DNA of 64,000 nucleotides, taken from NCBI GenBank assembly GCA_020629415.1, contig JAHDDL010000010.1:38719-102718 (forward strand), in the 5' to 3' direction. Of this stretch, positions 28,265 through 37,696 are shown one piece after another. Under the pieces are notes generated by a model that had not been told where the DNA came from, ran no database searches, and saw only the letters and a program-made list of their open reading frames with translations. How positions within the stretch are numbered: the first letter of the stretch is position 1; each line of letters opens with the position of its first letter. Source of the stretch: Maribacter sp. (GTDB lineage Bacteria > Bacteroidota > Bacteroidia > Flavobacteriales > Flavobacteriaceae). The translations under genes were made by a program, and so were the position numbers.

Positions 28265-28598
28265 AGAATTTAACGCGTATCGTTCTAAGATGAACGATAA
28301 GTTATTGGCCGATAATAATAAAATAGTAAAACGTATATTCAATTTAGACACCAATGCTTTTGCCGCTGGTGCCTTAGATGTGAAAACCAAAGAGTTATTA
28401 GGTCTTGTGGCGTCTACGGTGTTACGATGCGATGATTGTGTAAAATATCATTTAGAAAGTTCATACAACGAAGGTGTATCTAAAGAAGAGGTCATGGAAA
28501 CTTTAAGTATAGCTACTTTGGTAGGCGGTACTATTGTTATACCACACTTAAGAAGAGCTTATGAATACTGGGAAGAATTAGAAAACCAAGAAGGTTAA
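28248..28598 (+). CDS. Carboxymuconolactone decarboxylase (AhpD-like) family protein
   Basis: 116-residue helical protein with the AhpD core motif Cys61-x-x-Cys64-x3-His68 (LRCDDCVKYHLESSYNEGVSKEEV), suggesting a peroxide-handling disulfide reductase role rather than decarboxylation. It starts 17 bp inside tatC, so it is translationally coupled. Cytoplasmic, single domain, standard length. The biochemical partner is unknown from sequence; the CXXC is complete. Confidence 0.9.
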   Translation: MSNQIEEFNAYRSKMNDKLLADNNKIVKRIFNLDTNAFAAGALDVKTKELLGLVASTVLRCDDCVKYHLESSYNEGVSKEEVMETLSIATLVGGTIVIPHLRRAYEYWEELENQEG

Positions 28599-28649
28599 AA
28601 AATCCCTAATTACTTTTCTAGCAGACCAATAACCAATAGATTTGAAAAC

Positions 28650-29390
28650 ATGAAGTTACGTGCCGACAATATTATGAAATCCTACAGAGGCCGTAGGGTG
28701 GTTAAAGGAATTTCCCTTGAGGTAAACCAAGGAGAGATCGTAGGGCTACTTGGACCAAACGGTGCGGGTAAAACCACATCCTTTTACATGATTGTTGGCC
28801 TTATAAAACCTAACGGCGGAAGTATCTATTTAGACGACATGGAAATCACCAAATTCCCCATGTACAAAAGAGCACAGAACGGTATTGGGTACTTGGCACA
28901 AGAAGCATCGGTATTTAGAAAACTAAGTATAGAAAAGAACATTCTAAGTGTACTACAACTAACCAAATTAAGCAAGAAAGAGCAGCACATGAAAATGGAA
29001 TCGCTCATAGAAGAATTTGGATTGGGACATATTCGTAAAAGTCGTGGCGATTTATTATCCGGTGGCGAGCGAAGAAGAACTGAGATTGCAAGAGCGTTGG
29101 CTACCGATCCAAAGTTTATTCTTCTTGATGAGCCTTTTGCAGGAGTAGATCCCGTGGCCGTAGAAGACATACAACGTATTGTAGCGCAACTAAAGAACAA
29201 AAATATCGGTATACTTATTACCGATCATAACGTACAGGAAACACTTGCTATTACAGAACGTTCTTACCTAATGTTCGAAGGAGGAATTTTAAAATCCGGT
29301 ATTCCAGAAGATTTGGCTGCAGATGAAATGGTACGTAAAGTATATCTGGGGCAGAATTTTGAGCTACGTAAGAAGAAGCTTGATTTTTAA
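28650..29390 (+). CDS. lptB: LPS export ABC transporter ATP-binding protein LptB
   Basis: 246-residue ABC ATPase with Walker [18 protein letters not shown], signature [15 protein letters not shown], Walker [14 protein letters not shown] and switch His in [10 protein letters not shown]. The run [16 protein letters not shown] is characteristic of LptB, the engine that extracts LPS from the inner membrane with LptFG. It follows the AhpD-like gene by 51 bp. Together with kdsD upstream this makes the plus-strand group partly an LPS set. lptA, lptC and lptFG are not in the window. Confidence 0.95.
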   Translation: MKLRADNIMKSYRGRRVVKGISLEVNQGEIVGLLGPNGAGKTTSFYMIVGLIKPNGGSIYLDDMEITKFPMYKRAQNGIGYLAQEASVFRKLSIEKNILSVLQLTKLSKKEQHMKMESLIEEFGLGHIRKSRGDLLSGGERRRTEIARALATDPKFILLDEPFAGVDPVAVEDIQRIVAQLKNKNIGILITDHNVQETLAITERSYLMFEGGILKSGIPEDLAADEMVRKVYLGQNFELRKKKLDF

Positions 29391-29400
29391 AAAACAAGTA

Positions 29401-29781
29401 CTATTCCTTATACTTTTTAAGGTTATATAATCCCCAGCCAAAGAACAGCAGTTCTAATACTAATGCGGGAGTAAACAAAGGCGATACCCCATCAAACAGT
29501 GTACTTACTATTCTACCAAATGATATTCCTCCCATAAAAAGCACATTGCAGACCGTTGCCCCATACCAAAATTTAGGATTTGAAGCACCAAACAACCAAT
29601 ATAGACCAACTCCCATATAAATTCCCATTACGGCACGCAACATGTTCTTCAATTCTAAATCTACCACCTGAAAACCCAAAAGTTCTGGCATAACATAGGT
29701 AGGATAGGCGCCATACACCAAACCTGCAATAATGACGATTACCGCTGAAAGTAGAAGATTAAGATTTTTAGGAATTACCAT
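29401..29781 (-). CDS. DUF4345-type membrane protein
   Basis: 126 residues from the ATG at 29781; the longer frame to 29865 runs back inside the MFS gene. Four transmembrane helices are visible (LLLSAVIVIIAGLVYG, MLRAVMGIYMGVGLYWLFG, YGATVCNVLFMGGISFGRI, LFTPALVLELLFFGWGLYNL), matching the DUF4345 layout. It overlaps the 3' end of the MFS transporter gene by 14 bp, so the two are coupled. Function is unknown for the family. Confidence 0.75.
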   Translation of the reverse strand: MVIPKNLNLLLSAVIVIIAGLVYGAYPTYVMPELLGFQVVDLELKNMLRAVMGIYMGVGLYWLFGASNPKFWYGATVCNVLFMGGISFGRIVSTLFDGVSPLFTPALVLELLFFGWGLYNLKKYKE

Positions 29782-31063
29782 AAAACCGTTTACCATAAAG
29801 TTGAAAATATCTAAAAGCAGCCAATCCGCCCACAAAAGAAAATACAGCCAACATCCAAAATACATGTTGATGTCCTTTTAAACCCGGTGATGCATCTAAT
29901 AAGTACCCCATTGCGGGTCCGGCAAAAATATCTGGAGTATAGCCCACCAATGAAATAATACCCACAGCGGTACCCGTTAAAACTAAAGGGATTCTACCAC
30001 TTTGCATAACCGCAAAATATAAGGAACGTATGGCGTAAACACCAAGCGCCACAATCATAATCGAAAATATGAAAATAGCATAAGAAACATTTTCAACCAC
30101 TCCCGAAGCAAAAATCAAAGAACCAATGAAGGCTATTACAAAACCTATGAACAAAAACAAACTAGGTCTAGACCTGTCTGCAACAATACCGATCAACACC
30201 CCTACTACCGGTCTTGCAAACAACAAAACAGTGCCAACTTCTGCTGAGGCAACTTCATTAAGCAACATTACATCTTTAGCATATAGCGAAAAAACATCCG
30301 TAATCTTGTAGCCAACATAGGCACATAAAATAATGACCATTAACAATTGAACCGATGGCAACCGCAGTACCTCTTTAATCTGCGAAACTGTAATACGATC
30401 AATGACAATTTCTTTTTCCTGATCTGCAGGTAATCTCATGAACAACCATACCAAAACACCCACTAGGGCTACAATACCTGCAGAAGTTAAAATAACATAT
30501 CTAAAAGCAAAACGGCTCTCTTCCAAACTAGCGACTTCCAAATCCGTCGTCATAAAATAAGAAAATACCACTACTCCAAGTGTACCGAACAAGGCTCCTA
30601 CCAAGCCCCTACCACCATCTAAAAACCCGAATGCCCTGCCTTGAGAATTTATACCGCCCCAAACACGGGTAGCTTTTATCATGGGAGACCAAAAGAGAAA
30701 TATGGTAGTAAAGCCCCAAAAACCATAAAGAACCTGCAACGTAAAATAATTGGGAAAAGTAGCGAATACCAATCCGCCCATTGCAGTTAACCAAAGTGCA
30801 ATGGCTATTAACTTTCTTGGTTGATATTTATCTGCCAACGGACCACCAAGCACATATGAGACCAACGCTACAAAACCGTATACTGAAAAGCACAGACCTA
30901 AAGAAACATTATCGAGTTCAAAAACCTTTAAAACAGTAGGTCTAAAAACACGTTGTAGCACAAACGGCAAAATAAAGACACTTTCCCCAGCCAATATCAA
31001 TAATAAGAGATAGTACCAGGGTGCTTTTTCAGGTTGTTTCATTTTGCTTTTATAGGAATCCAA
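29768..31063 (-). CDS. Major facilitator superfamily transporter
   Basis: 431 residues with about 12 transmembrane helices. The MFS loop 2-3 motif is recognisable as GGPLADKYQPRKLIAI, and a second related loop (GIVADRSRPSLFLFIG) occurs between helices 8 and 9. The substrate cannot be told from sequence. It overlaps the upstream GyrI-like gene by 25 bp and the downstream DUF4345 gene by 14 bp, so it is the middle gene of a tight three-gene operon. The ligand-binding GyrI-like partner may sense the transported compound. Confidence 0.88.
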   Translation of the reverse strand: MDSYKSKMKQPEKAPWYYLLLLILAGESVFILPFVLQRVFRPTVLKVFELDNVSLGLCFSVYGFVALVSYVLGGPLADKYQPRKLIAIALWLTAMGGLVFATFPNYFTLQVLYGFWGFTTIFLFWSPMIKATRVWGGINSQGRAFGFLDGGRGLVGALFGTLGVVVFSYFMTTDLEVASLEESRFAFRYVILTSAGIVALVGVLVWLFMRLPADQEKEIVIDRITVSQIKEVLRLPSVQLLMVIILCAYVGYKITDVFSLYAKDVMLLNEVASAEVGTVLLFARPVVGVLIGIVADRSRPSLFLFIGFVIAFIGSLIFASGVVENVSYAIFIFSIMIVALGVYAIRSLYFAVMQSGRIPLVLTGTAVGIISLVGYTPDIFAGPAMGYLLDASPGLKGHQHVFWMLAVFSFVGGLAAFRYFQLYGKRFYGNS

Positions 31064-31518
31064 ACTTCTTCTTCTGAGTTGGGATCGTTGTTTTTATATG
31101 TAGCCCCAAGTACTTCAAAATGTGGGCGATCATCTAATTGATATTCTGAGTTAGGAATCCATTCCCCATAAATATATTGAAAGAAAGTAGGTGCGTTTTG
31201 TGCACTTCCTGTATAATGAAATACAGCATATAAGCCAGTTTCCAATAGCAACATGTTCATGCCTTCGGGAATATTGTCCACTTCATCAACCTCAACACAA
31301 GCCCACTTTACAAATTCGCTACCAGCGCTAAATCGTTCAAAATAATGGCTAGGATATTGTTGCAGTGATATAAAATCTTCAGACGCCCTATGATCCACTT
31401 CCTTACTACGTTGCCTAAACGTTTTCCAAAGTTGAGGGGTTTTATTATCTAACAAACTCATTTCAGCAGATAATCCTATCAACTTTTTTTCTTTAAGGGT
31501 AATAATCTTAGGAGTCAT
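31039..31518 (-). CDS. GyrI-like small-molecule-binding domain protein
   Basis: 159 residues from the ATG at 31518 (a further ATG at 31554 would add 12 residues). The whole protein is a GyrI-like/AraC effector-binding domain (IITLKEKKLIGLSAEMSL at the start, LETGLYAVFHYTG and FFQYIYGEWIPNSEYQLDDRPHFEVLG near the end) with no DNA-binding part. Stand-alone members bind or hydrolyse small cationic or toxic compounds. It heads the operon with the MFS transporter, which suggests a small-molecule resistance or uptake unit. Confidence 0.82.
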   Translation of the reverse strand: MTPKIITLKEKKLIGLSAEMSLLDNKTPQLWKTFRQRSKEVDHRASEDFISLQQYPSHYFERFSAGSEFVKWACVEVDEVDNIPEGMNMLLLETGLYAVFHYTGSAQNAPTFFQYIYGEWIPNSEYQLDDRPHFEVLGATYKNNDPNSEEEVWIPIKAK

Positions 31519-31684
31519 ATTTCTACAGCTATTCTCCAAACTTAAGAAATTCATATAGAACAGTTATAAAACCAACTGACCTTAGGTCATTATTGTTACC
31601 GATAGTTTCAATAACACAAACATAAAGTTCAACTAACATAGATTGATCGGAATTAAAACAATTTTGAGGAAACTAATTTACCAG

Positions 31685-33382
31685 ATGAAAAAGACGAAAA
31701 ACACCAGAAGAAATTTTATTCAAATAACCTTAATGGCTTCCGGGGGAATAATTTTAGCCCCAAACATTATAAGCTGTAGCGAAGATGACAATGTACAAGT
31801 TGAATATGACGAATCTCAATTAACGGTACAAAACTTTAGTTACGGGGTTGCCAGTTTTGACCCAAGTGATTCTGGTGTAATCATATGGACACGTTATACT
31901 ACGGCAAATGTTGAAATTATCTGGGAAGTCTCTACACAAACCGATTTTAGTAGCATATTGAGAACTGGAAAAATAACAACTGAAACCTCTAGGGACAATA
32001 CTCTGGCCATTGAATTGACCGAGCTAGAAGCTGATCAAAAATTATATTATAGATTTATAAGTACCTCTGATAAATCCATTTCCGTGGTTGGTGAAACCAT
32101 TACCCTACCAACCGATGCCACGCAAGCCAAGTTAGCCGTTTGTTCATGTTCTAACTACCAAGCAGGTTTGTTCAATGCGTACGATGCAATGGCAAATTCC
32201 GATGCAGATATCATTGTTCATTTAGGAGACTACTTTTATGAGTATGGTGCCGGAGGATATGGCTCAACAGCAGAAAATGCATTTTTAAATCGTTCTCATG
32301 AACCAGAGGGAGAGATTATTTCATTGGATGACTACCGCACCCGCTACAAACAATATAGATCGGATACATCCTTACAATTGGCGCACCAAAAAAAGCCTTT
32401 TATCTGTGTTTGGGACGATCACGAAATTGCCAATGACACCTATAAAGAAGGTGCTGAAAACCATGATGAAGCTACCGAAGGTAGTTTTGAAGTAAGAAAG
32501 CAAAATGCCTTACAAGCATACAGCGAGTTTTTACCATTCTCAAGAATTTCTGCAGATGACAATAGCCTTATCTACAGATCTGTAAATATTGGAAACCTAG
32601 TTAATCTGGTGTTGATGGATACTCGTTTAATTGGCAGGGACAAACAATTAAGCATCACAGATTATTTTACTGCAACCGGTTTTGACGCTGTTGCATTCCA
32701 AACAGCATTATCAGACCCCAACCGTTCTATTTTAGGTACGGAACAAAGAGATTGGGTCATTTCAGAAATCAGTAACAGTTCTGCAAAATGGCAGGTACTG
32801 GGGCAACAAGTGCTTATGGGTAAAATGAACGTGCCGGCAGAATTACTAACTGCTTTTGGCTCACCCAATTTTGCCACTATCCTTACAGAACTAGTGACCA
32901 TAAAACTTAGGCATCTTAATAACGACCCAGCATTGACACCGGAAGAAATAGCAAGGGTAACTTCTGTTATTCCATATAACTTAGATGCTTGGGACGGCTA
33001 CCCAGTGGACCGTGAAATCATATACGGAGCGTTGAACGGCAAAAAAATTGTTACACTTGCCGGTGATACCCACAACGCTTGGCAAAATACACTGATTGCT
33101 GCAGATGGTTCTGAAGTAGGCATTGAATTGGCAACTTCTTCCGTTAGCTCACCTGGTTTTGAAACTTACCTGGGTGCAAACGTCACCCCAGAATTAATAG
33201 CAGGTTTTCAAGAAGCAATGACAACCTTAATAAACAACCTAAATTATTTTGATGCTTCTAGAAGAGGATTTATGATGACCACTTTCACTACTACCGAGGT
33301 AACTTCTGAATGGATTTTTGTAGACACTCTTTTATCAACGTCCTATAGTACAGAGGTAGGCTATACGTATAGCTATTCGTAA
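31685..33382 (+). CDS. Tat-exported PhoD-like alkaline phosphatase, lipoprotein
   Basis: 565 residues from the ATG at 31685. The N terminus has a twin-arginine motif (TRRNFI, Arg8-Arg9), a hydrophobic core and a lipobox-like IISC (Cys31). A PhoD N-terminal beta domain (FSYGVASFDPSDSGVIIWTRY) leads into the metallophosphatase core: HLGDYFYEYG, WDDHEIANDTY and LAGDTHNAW carry the Fe/Ca ligands. It is a phosphodiesterase/phosphomonoesterase that frees phosphate from organic esters. Folded export by Tat fits metal loading in the cytoplasm; tatC is about 3.4 kb away. No Pho box was identified. Confidence 0.93.
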   Translation: MKKTKNTRRNFIQITLMASGGIILAPNIISCSEDDNVQVEYDESQLTVQNFSYGVASFDPSDSGVIIWTRYTTANVEIIWEVSTQTDFSSILRTGKITTETSRDNTLAIELTELEADQKLYYRFISTSDKSISVVGETITLPTDATQAKLAVCSCSNYQAGLFNAYDAMANSDADIIVHLGDYFYEYGAGGYGSTAENAFLNRSHEPEGEIISLDDYRTRYKQYRSDTSLQLAHQKKPFICVWDDHEIANDTYKEGAENHDEATEGSFEVRKQNALQAYSEFLPFSRISADDNSLIYRSVNIGNLVNLVLMDTRLIGRDKQLSITDYFTATGFDAVAFQTALSDPNRSILGTEQRDWVISEISNSSAKWQVLGQQVLMGKMNVPAELLTAFGSPNFATILTELVTIKLRHLNNDPALTPEEIARVTSVIPYNLDAWDGYPVDREIIYGALNGKKIVTLAGDTHNAWQNTLIAADGSEVGIELATSSVSSPGFETYLGANVTPELIAGFQEAMTTLINNLNYFDASRRGFMMTTFTTTEVTSEWIFVDTLLSTSYSTEVGYTYSYS

Positions 33383-33400
33383 TTTAACTTTTATGGGTAA

Positions 33401-33434
33401 AAAAGCCACTTTGTTATTCATTGTGGCTTTTTTT
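33401..33434. terminator. Bidirectional terminator between convergent genes
   Basis: AAAAGCCAC (33401-33409) pairs with GTGGCTTTT (33423-33431), followed on the plus strand by a T-run; the A-run on the left gives a T-run on the minus strand. It serves phoD-like (plus) and the radical SAM gene (minus). Confidence 0.85.
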
Positions 33435-35613
33435 ATAATACCAAAAGCCCGTGATCCTGTAACCCCAGTATAGGCTTAGAATACCAGAATAATTCAAAAT
33501 CCTCAAATTGTATTTCAAAATCTTTCTTTAATTGGGCAAAAGTAATTGGTGTATTGGCTGGACTTATTTTCTCTAAATTATCCAATAGCCACTCACCCTG
33601 TTGTTTATCTACCGTAATTTCGTATACATCTGTGGTAGAATGAAAATATAACTGTAATTGCTCCCATGACCTACCCTTTTTCTTTTTCACCTGTTCTTGC
33701 ACTAATGGCATTTGCCCTATAAAAACAATCTTAGCGGTAGGTTTTGTTTTTAAGACCACTTCTTGTTGCAGACAATCATAAATGTAATCGGGTGATATGG
33801 TAGACTGCGGAATATCAAAATCGAACCATTCTTGTAAGCTCATATCAAAACCGATACCGTGCATAAAATTAAAAAGTGATTTCTTTAATCCGAAGCTGAA
33901 TATACCGTGATCTATACCAGTTTTATCCTTAAAATCTATATCGTTGTTCGCAAAACTGATATCTTTTAAATTTGGCATTACCCCATATTCTTCAGGATCT
34001 AAACCAACCGGACTGTGCGCCGTTAATGCAAATTGATGCCAAAAGCCAGATTGTATAATTCCCAACTCAAATAACTGCCTTACCATTTCTAAACTATCTA
34101 CCGTTTCTTGAACGGTCTGCGTTGGGTAGCCGTACATTAAATACGAATGCACCATGATGTTCGCTTCGGTGAAATTTCTAGTAACCTGTGCTACTTGCGC
34201 TACCGTTACGCCTTTATCTATCAGTTTTAAAAGTCGGTCAGATGCAACTTCCAAACCACCAGAGACCGCAATACAGCCTGATGCTTTTAATAGATAACAT
34301 AAATCTTGGGTAAAATTCTTTTCAAAACGAATGTTCGTCCACCAAGTAATGGTCAAATTACGTTTTAACACCTCTAAGGCAAAAGCCTTCATTAACGAAG
34401 GCGGTGCCGCTTCATCAACAAAATGAAAACCTGACTCACCGGTTTGGGCAATTAAAGTTTCTACACGATCTACCAGCATACTTGCGGCAACCGGCTCATA
34501 GATTTTTATATAATCTAAAGAAATATCGCAAAAGGTACATTTACCCCAATAACAACCGTGAGCCATGGTAAGCTTGTTCCAACGACCATCGCTCCACAGA
34601 CTATGCATTGGGTTGGCAATTTCAATGACCGAAATATAATTCTCTAATTGCAGATCAGCATAATCTGGTGTACCTACATTTTGCTGCTTATAATCTTGCC
34701 TTAAACTATCATTCTTATAAACAACTTTACCATCCTCTAAGACAAAAGCACGCTTTAACTCCCCTTCTCCATCAACTATATATTGATGTACCAATTCTAA
34801 CGGAAGTTCACCATCATCCAAAGTTATAAAATCAAAAAATTCAAACACCCGAACATCGGTAAGGCTGCGTAATTCTGTATTTGGAAATCCGCCACCCATG
34901 GCAATTTTCACATCAGGATAATTAGCCTTTATAAATTGGGCACAACGAAAGGCGCTATATAAATTACCTGGAAAGGGAACCGAAAAACAAACCAATTTGG
35001 GTGTATGTTCCTCTAATTGCTTTTTTAAAATATTTAGTGTTAGTTCATCAATAAAAGTTGGGTCATTACCTAAATGACCATATAGCTCATCAAAAGAATT
35101 GGCACTGCGCCCAAGCCGTTCTGCATATCTACTAAAACCAAAATTGGGATCTATACATTCTACTATAAAATCTGAAAGATCCTCCAGATACAGAGTTGCC
35201 AAATGCTTGGCTTTATCTTGCATACCCATATTCCCAAATGCCCATTCCAAATCATCCAATTGTTGAAATCTAGAAGCTTTTGGCAAAAAACTATCGGTAC
35301 ATAACTGCCTTGCCAAAGTATCATTTTTACCTTGTAGAAAAAGAATAACCGCATCTAAGGTTTTTAAATATTCATGACGAAGAGCATATATCCTTTGGGT
35401 ATTCTCAGTTACAATGGCATCTGCCTCATAAGCCATTGCAAACAGCTGATGAAATGTATTTTTATTGAAGAGTGATAAAATAACCTCAATCCCTAAATCT
35501 GACTGGTAAGAAGAAATATCCTTTGTGTTCAAAAAACCCTTTATGTATGCCGTTGCCGGATACGGAGTGTTTAATTGAGTAAAGGGCGGTGTTATTAAAA
35601 GAAGGTCTTTCAC
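33433..35613 (-). CDS. B12-binding-type radical SAM protein with CX4CX2C motif
   Basis: 726 residues. The N terminus (ITPPFTQLNTPYPATAYIKGFL) and the 205-275 segment (VCFSVPFPGNLYSAFRCAQFI, MGGGFPNTE) look like a cobalamin-binding Rossmann domain, but the usual DxHxxG is not seen. The radical SAM core has the cluster motif Cys354-x4-Cys359-x2-Cys362, one residue longer than the canonical CX3CX2C, followed by GFHFVDEAAPP and GLEVASDRLLKLIDKG. A C-terminal domain of about 150 residues follows. Related proteins methylate or rearrange natural products or tetrapyrroles. No precursor peptide or biosynthetic cluster is adjacent, so substrate is unknown. Confidence 0.8.
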   Translation of the reverse strand: MKDLLLITPPFTQLNTPYPATAYIKGFLNTKDISSYQSDLGIEVILSLFNKNTFHQLFAMAYEADAIVTENTQRIYALRHEYLKTLDAVILFLQGKNDTLARQLCTDSFLPKASRFQQLDDLEWAFGNMGMQDKAKHLATLYLEDLSDFIVECIDPNFGFSRYAERLGRSANSFDELYGHLGNDPTFIDELTLNILKKQLEEHTPKLVCFSVPFPGNLYSAFRCAQFIKANYPDVKIAMGGGFPNTELRSLTDVRVFEFFDFITLDDGELPLELVHQYIVDGEGELKRAFVLEDGKVVYKNDSLRQDYKQQNVGTPDYADLQLENYISVIEIANPMHSLWSDGRWNKLTMAHGCYWGKCTFCDISLDYIKIYEPVAASMLVDRVETLIAQTGESGFHFVDEAAPPSLMKAFALEVLKRNLTITWWTNIRFEKNFTQDLCYLLKASGCIAVSGGLEVASDRLLKLIDKGVTVAQVAQVTRNFTEANIMVHSYLMYGYPTQTVQETVDSLEMVRQLFELGIIQSGFWHQFALTAHSPVGLDPEEYGVMPNLKDISFANNDIDFKDKTGIDHGIFSFGLKKSLFNFMHGIGFDMSLQEWFDFDIPQSTISPDYIYDCLQQEVVLKTKPTAKIVFIGQMPLVQEQVKKKKGRSWEQLQLYFHSTTDVYEITVDKQQGEWLLDNLEKISPANTPITFAQLKKDFEIQFEDFELFWYSKPILGLQDHGLLVL

Positions 35614-35653
35614 TAGCGATTTTTAGAACAAGTTAGCAAAGATAATGGTTACG

Positions 35654-36598
35654 CTACTCATTAATCAATATCTCACGCACCGCTTGTTGATAAGCCCTAG
35701 GATTGTTAGCTTTTTTTATTTTTTTAAAAGCTTTATGCGGATTAGAAGTAGACAATGCAAAATACTCCCAAAAGCCCCTCATTTTCATTTTTATAGGTGT
35801 TGGTCCTGATAATGCCTCATCATATTGCTGATAAATCGTATCATGAAATTCAGAAAAAATCTTCCAACGGTCTTTTGGGTATTCGGTGGTATTGTTCTTG
35901 ATCATACTAGGCAGAAATGGGTCAGCGATCAGCCCTCTGCCCATCATAAAATGGTCTATGCTAGGAAAGCGCTCTTTCATTTCTTTAAACTTAGCTACAG
36001 TGGTAATATCTCCATTATAGTAGAGTTTGTGTTTGGTACCGTTTATACATTTCTGAAAAGCATCTAAATCTACACCGCCTTTATACAGCTGCTTTCCAAT
36101 ACGCGCATGAATGGCAATATTTTTTAACGGATACTTATCTAGAATTGGAAAAACATCTAAAATTTCTTCTGCGTGCTCATAGCCCATTCTCATTTTCATG
36201 GAAACCACTACATCTGTTTCTTCATGCGCACGTTTTAAAATATGGTCAATTTTCTCAGGATTACAAATGAGTCCGCTTCCCATACCTTGCTTTGTTACCA
36301 TTGGGTAAGGGCAACCTAAGTTCCAGTTGAGTTCCTTGTAACCTAAACTTTGAATATACTTAATCACAAATAAAAACTCATCGGCATCGCCCGTCATTAC
36401 CTGCGGTATTACCTCTAGCGTAGTGTTATTATCTGGCTGTAAATCTTTCTGATACGAATTTTTAATCACCATTTTACCGTTCAGTCTAATGTATGGTGCA
36501 TAAAAAGTATCTATACCTCCAAAATATTTATGAAACGCATTACGAAACCTAAAATCGGTAAAGCCTTGTAACGGTGAAGATAGTAAGGTGACTGACAT
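35654..36598 (-). CDS. tRNA dihydrouridine synthase
   Basis: 314-residue FMN-dependent TIM barrel enzyme that reduces uridine in the tRNA D-loop. The catalytic Cys96 is in NWNLGCPYPMV, and the FMN-binding KMRMGY, HARIGKQLYKGGVD and YNGDITTV segments are typical of Dus proteins. The C-terminal helical domain (WEYFALSTSNPHKAFKKIKK) binds tRNA. It lies 10 bp from the downstream end of the amine oxidase gene upstream of it, so the two may be cotranscribed. Dus subclass (A, B or C) is not clear; the shorter form resembles DusC. Confidence 0.9.
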   Translation of the reverse strand: MSVTLLSSPLQGFTDFRFRNAFHKYFGGIDTFYAPYIRLNGKMVIKNSYQKDLQPDNNTTLEVIPQVMTGDADEFLFVIKYIQSLGYKELNWNLGCPYPMVTKQGMGSGLICNPEKIDHILKRAHEETDVVVSMKMRMGYEHAEEILDVFPILDKYPLKNIAIHARIGKQLYKGGVDLDAFQKCINGTKHKLYYNGDITTVAKFKEMKERFPSIDHFMMGRGLIADPFLPSMIKNNTTEYPKDRWKIFSEFHDTIYQQYDEALSGPTPIKMKMRGFWEYFALSTSNPHKAFKKIKKANNPRAYQQAVREILINE

Positions 36599-36608
36599 TT
36601 AAAATTGG

Positions 36609-37670
36609 CTACTTGTTGTGCAGTTTCTTGAGTTTTGCCACAACAGATTCAGCTGCAAAAATAGCGCCTTCCATGTAACCTGAGTGATGTTTTGAAGTTT
36701 CTGCACCAGAAATAAACAATTTATTACCATTTAGAGGTTTAGAAAATACAGCGTGACCTCCATTTTGATGTGGAAACAAATGGTCTGCCTGCATGTCCGA
36801 TTTTGTAAATTCTTCATTAAACCAAGCCGTTTCATGATACGCCTCATAGTGTAAAGCATCATCACCGAAAACCATTTTTAATTGCGCTTCAATTTTTTCT
36901 ATACGTTGTTCTTTAGTAAAACGGGCACAACTACCCGATGCAAAACCAACCAGGGCAAATGAATTGTTTTCTACATTAGACTGATCATAAAACTCAGTCA
37001 AAGGACCAACATTACTAAATATAGTGCCCGATTTTCCCTGCGCTCTCCAAAATGGGTTTTTATAGGTCAACGCGACTTTGATGGAATCTTGCATCCATGT
37101 ATGTGTGTGCTCTGCAACGGCTAGCAACTCATTTGGCAACGACGGAGAAAAATCAATTTGATCAATTAAAACTGCAGGGGGCAATGTTGAAATAACGACA
37201 TCGGTAACCAATGTATGAGATTTAGTTACCACTTTGGCCTTATCTTTCTCAAAAATAACCTTATCTACTTTTTCGTTCAACAAAACCGTTTCTGGCGCAA
37301 GTTTAGAGAAAATTGCATTTATTAAACCTACCGTACCATTCTTAAAACGATAACTAGGGCTATCACTAGGGACAGCAATTTCTTGAGGTGGCACATTTGA
37401 AAATGTTTGAAAATAAGATATACCGGTCATGAATTGTTCAAAATAGGGAACATTGAACTCTTCTATAACATCCAATAAATGATAATGGCCGTCATTAAAC
37501 CAGGTGGCACCCATTTCAACTTTGGTTTTATTGGATTCCACGGTATGTATTCTTCCTCCAATACGGCTTCTAGCTTCTAATACCTTTACATTAAAACCAA
37601 GTTCTTGTAGACGGTACGCAGTTAACAAACCAGATAATCCTGCGCCGATAATTACTATCGTTTTATTCAT
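36609..37670 (-). CDS. FAD-dependent amine oxidase family protein
   Basis: 353 residues. An N-terminal ADP-binding motif (IIGAGLSGLLTAYRL, residues about 6-20) and the GG motif EARSRIGGRIHT are classic for flavin monoamine oxidases. The C-terminal FAD-contact GNKLFISGAETSKHHSGYMEGAIFAAE is intact. It is shorter than most family members (about 450), with a reduced substrate domain. It probably oxidises an amine or acts as a protoporphyrinogen-type oxidase; the substrate is not evident. Neighbours (DinB upstream, Dus downstream) do not help. Confidence 0.85.
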   Translation of the reverse strand: MNKTIVIIGAGLSGLLTAYRLQELGFNVKVLEARSRIGGRIHTVESNKTKVEMGATWFNDGHYHLLDVIEEFNVPYFEQFMTGISYFQTFSNVPPQEIAVPSDSPSYRFKNGTVGLINAIFSKLAPETVLLNEKVDKVIFEKDKAKVVTKSHTLVTDVVISTLPPAVLIDQIDFSPSLPNELLAVAEHTHTWMQDSIKVALTYKNPFWRAQGKSGTIFSNVGPLTEFYDQSNVENNSFALVGFASGSCARFTKEQRIEKIEAQLKMVFGDDALHYEAYHETAWFNEEFTKSDMQADHLFPHQNGGHAVFSKPLNGNKLFISGAETSKHHSGYMEGAIFAAESVVAKLKKLHNK

Positions 37671-37696
37671 GCTGATAAAAAATGGAAATTAAAAGT

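Noticed and set aside
28637..28644. TAGATTTG as a promoter box for lptB
   Set aside because: It is only 6 bp before the ATG, too close for a leader, so it is probably chance within the gap.
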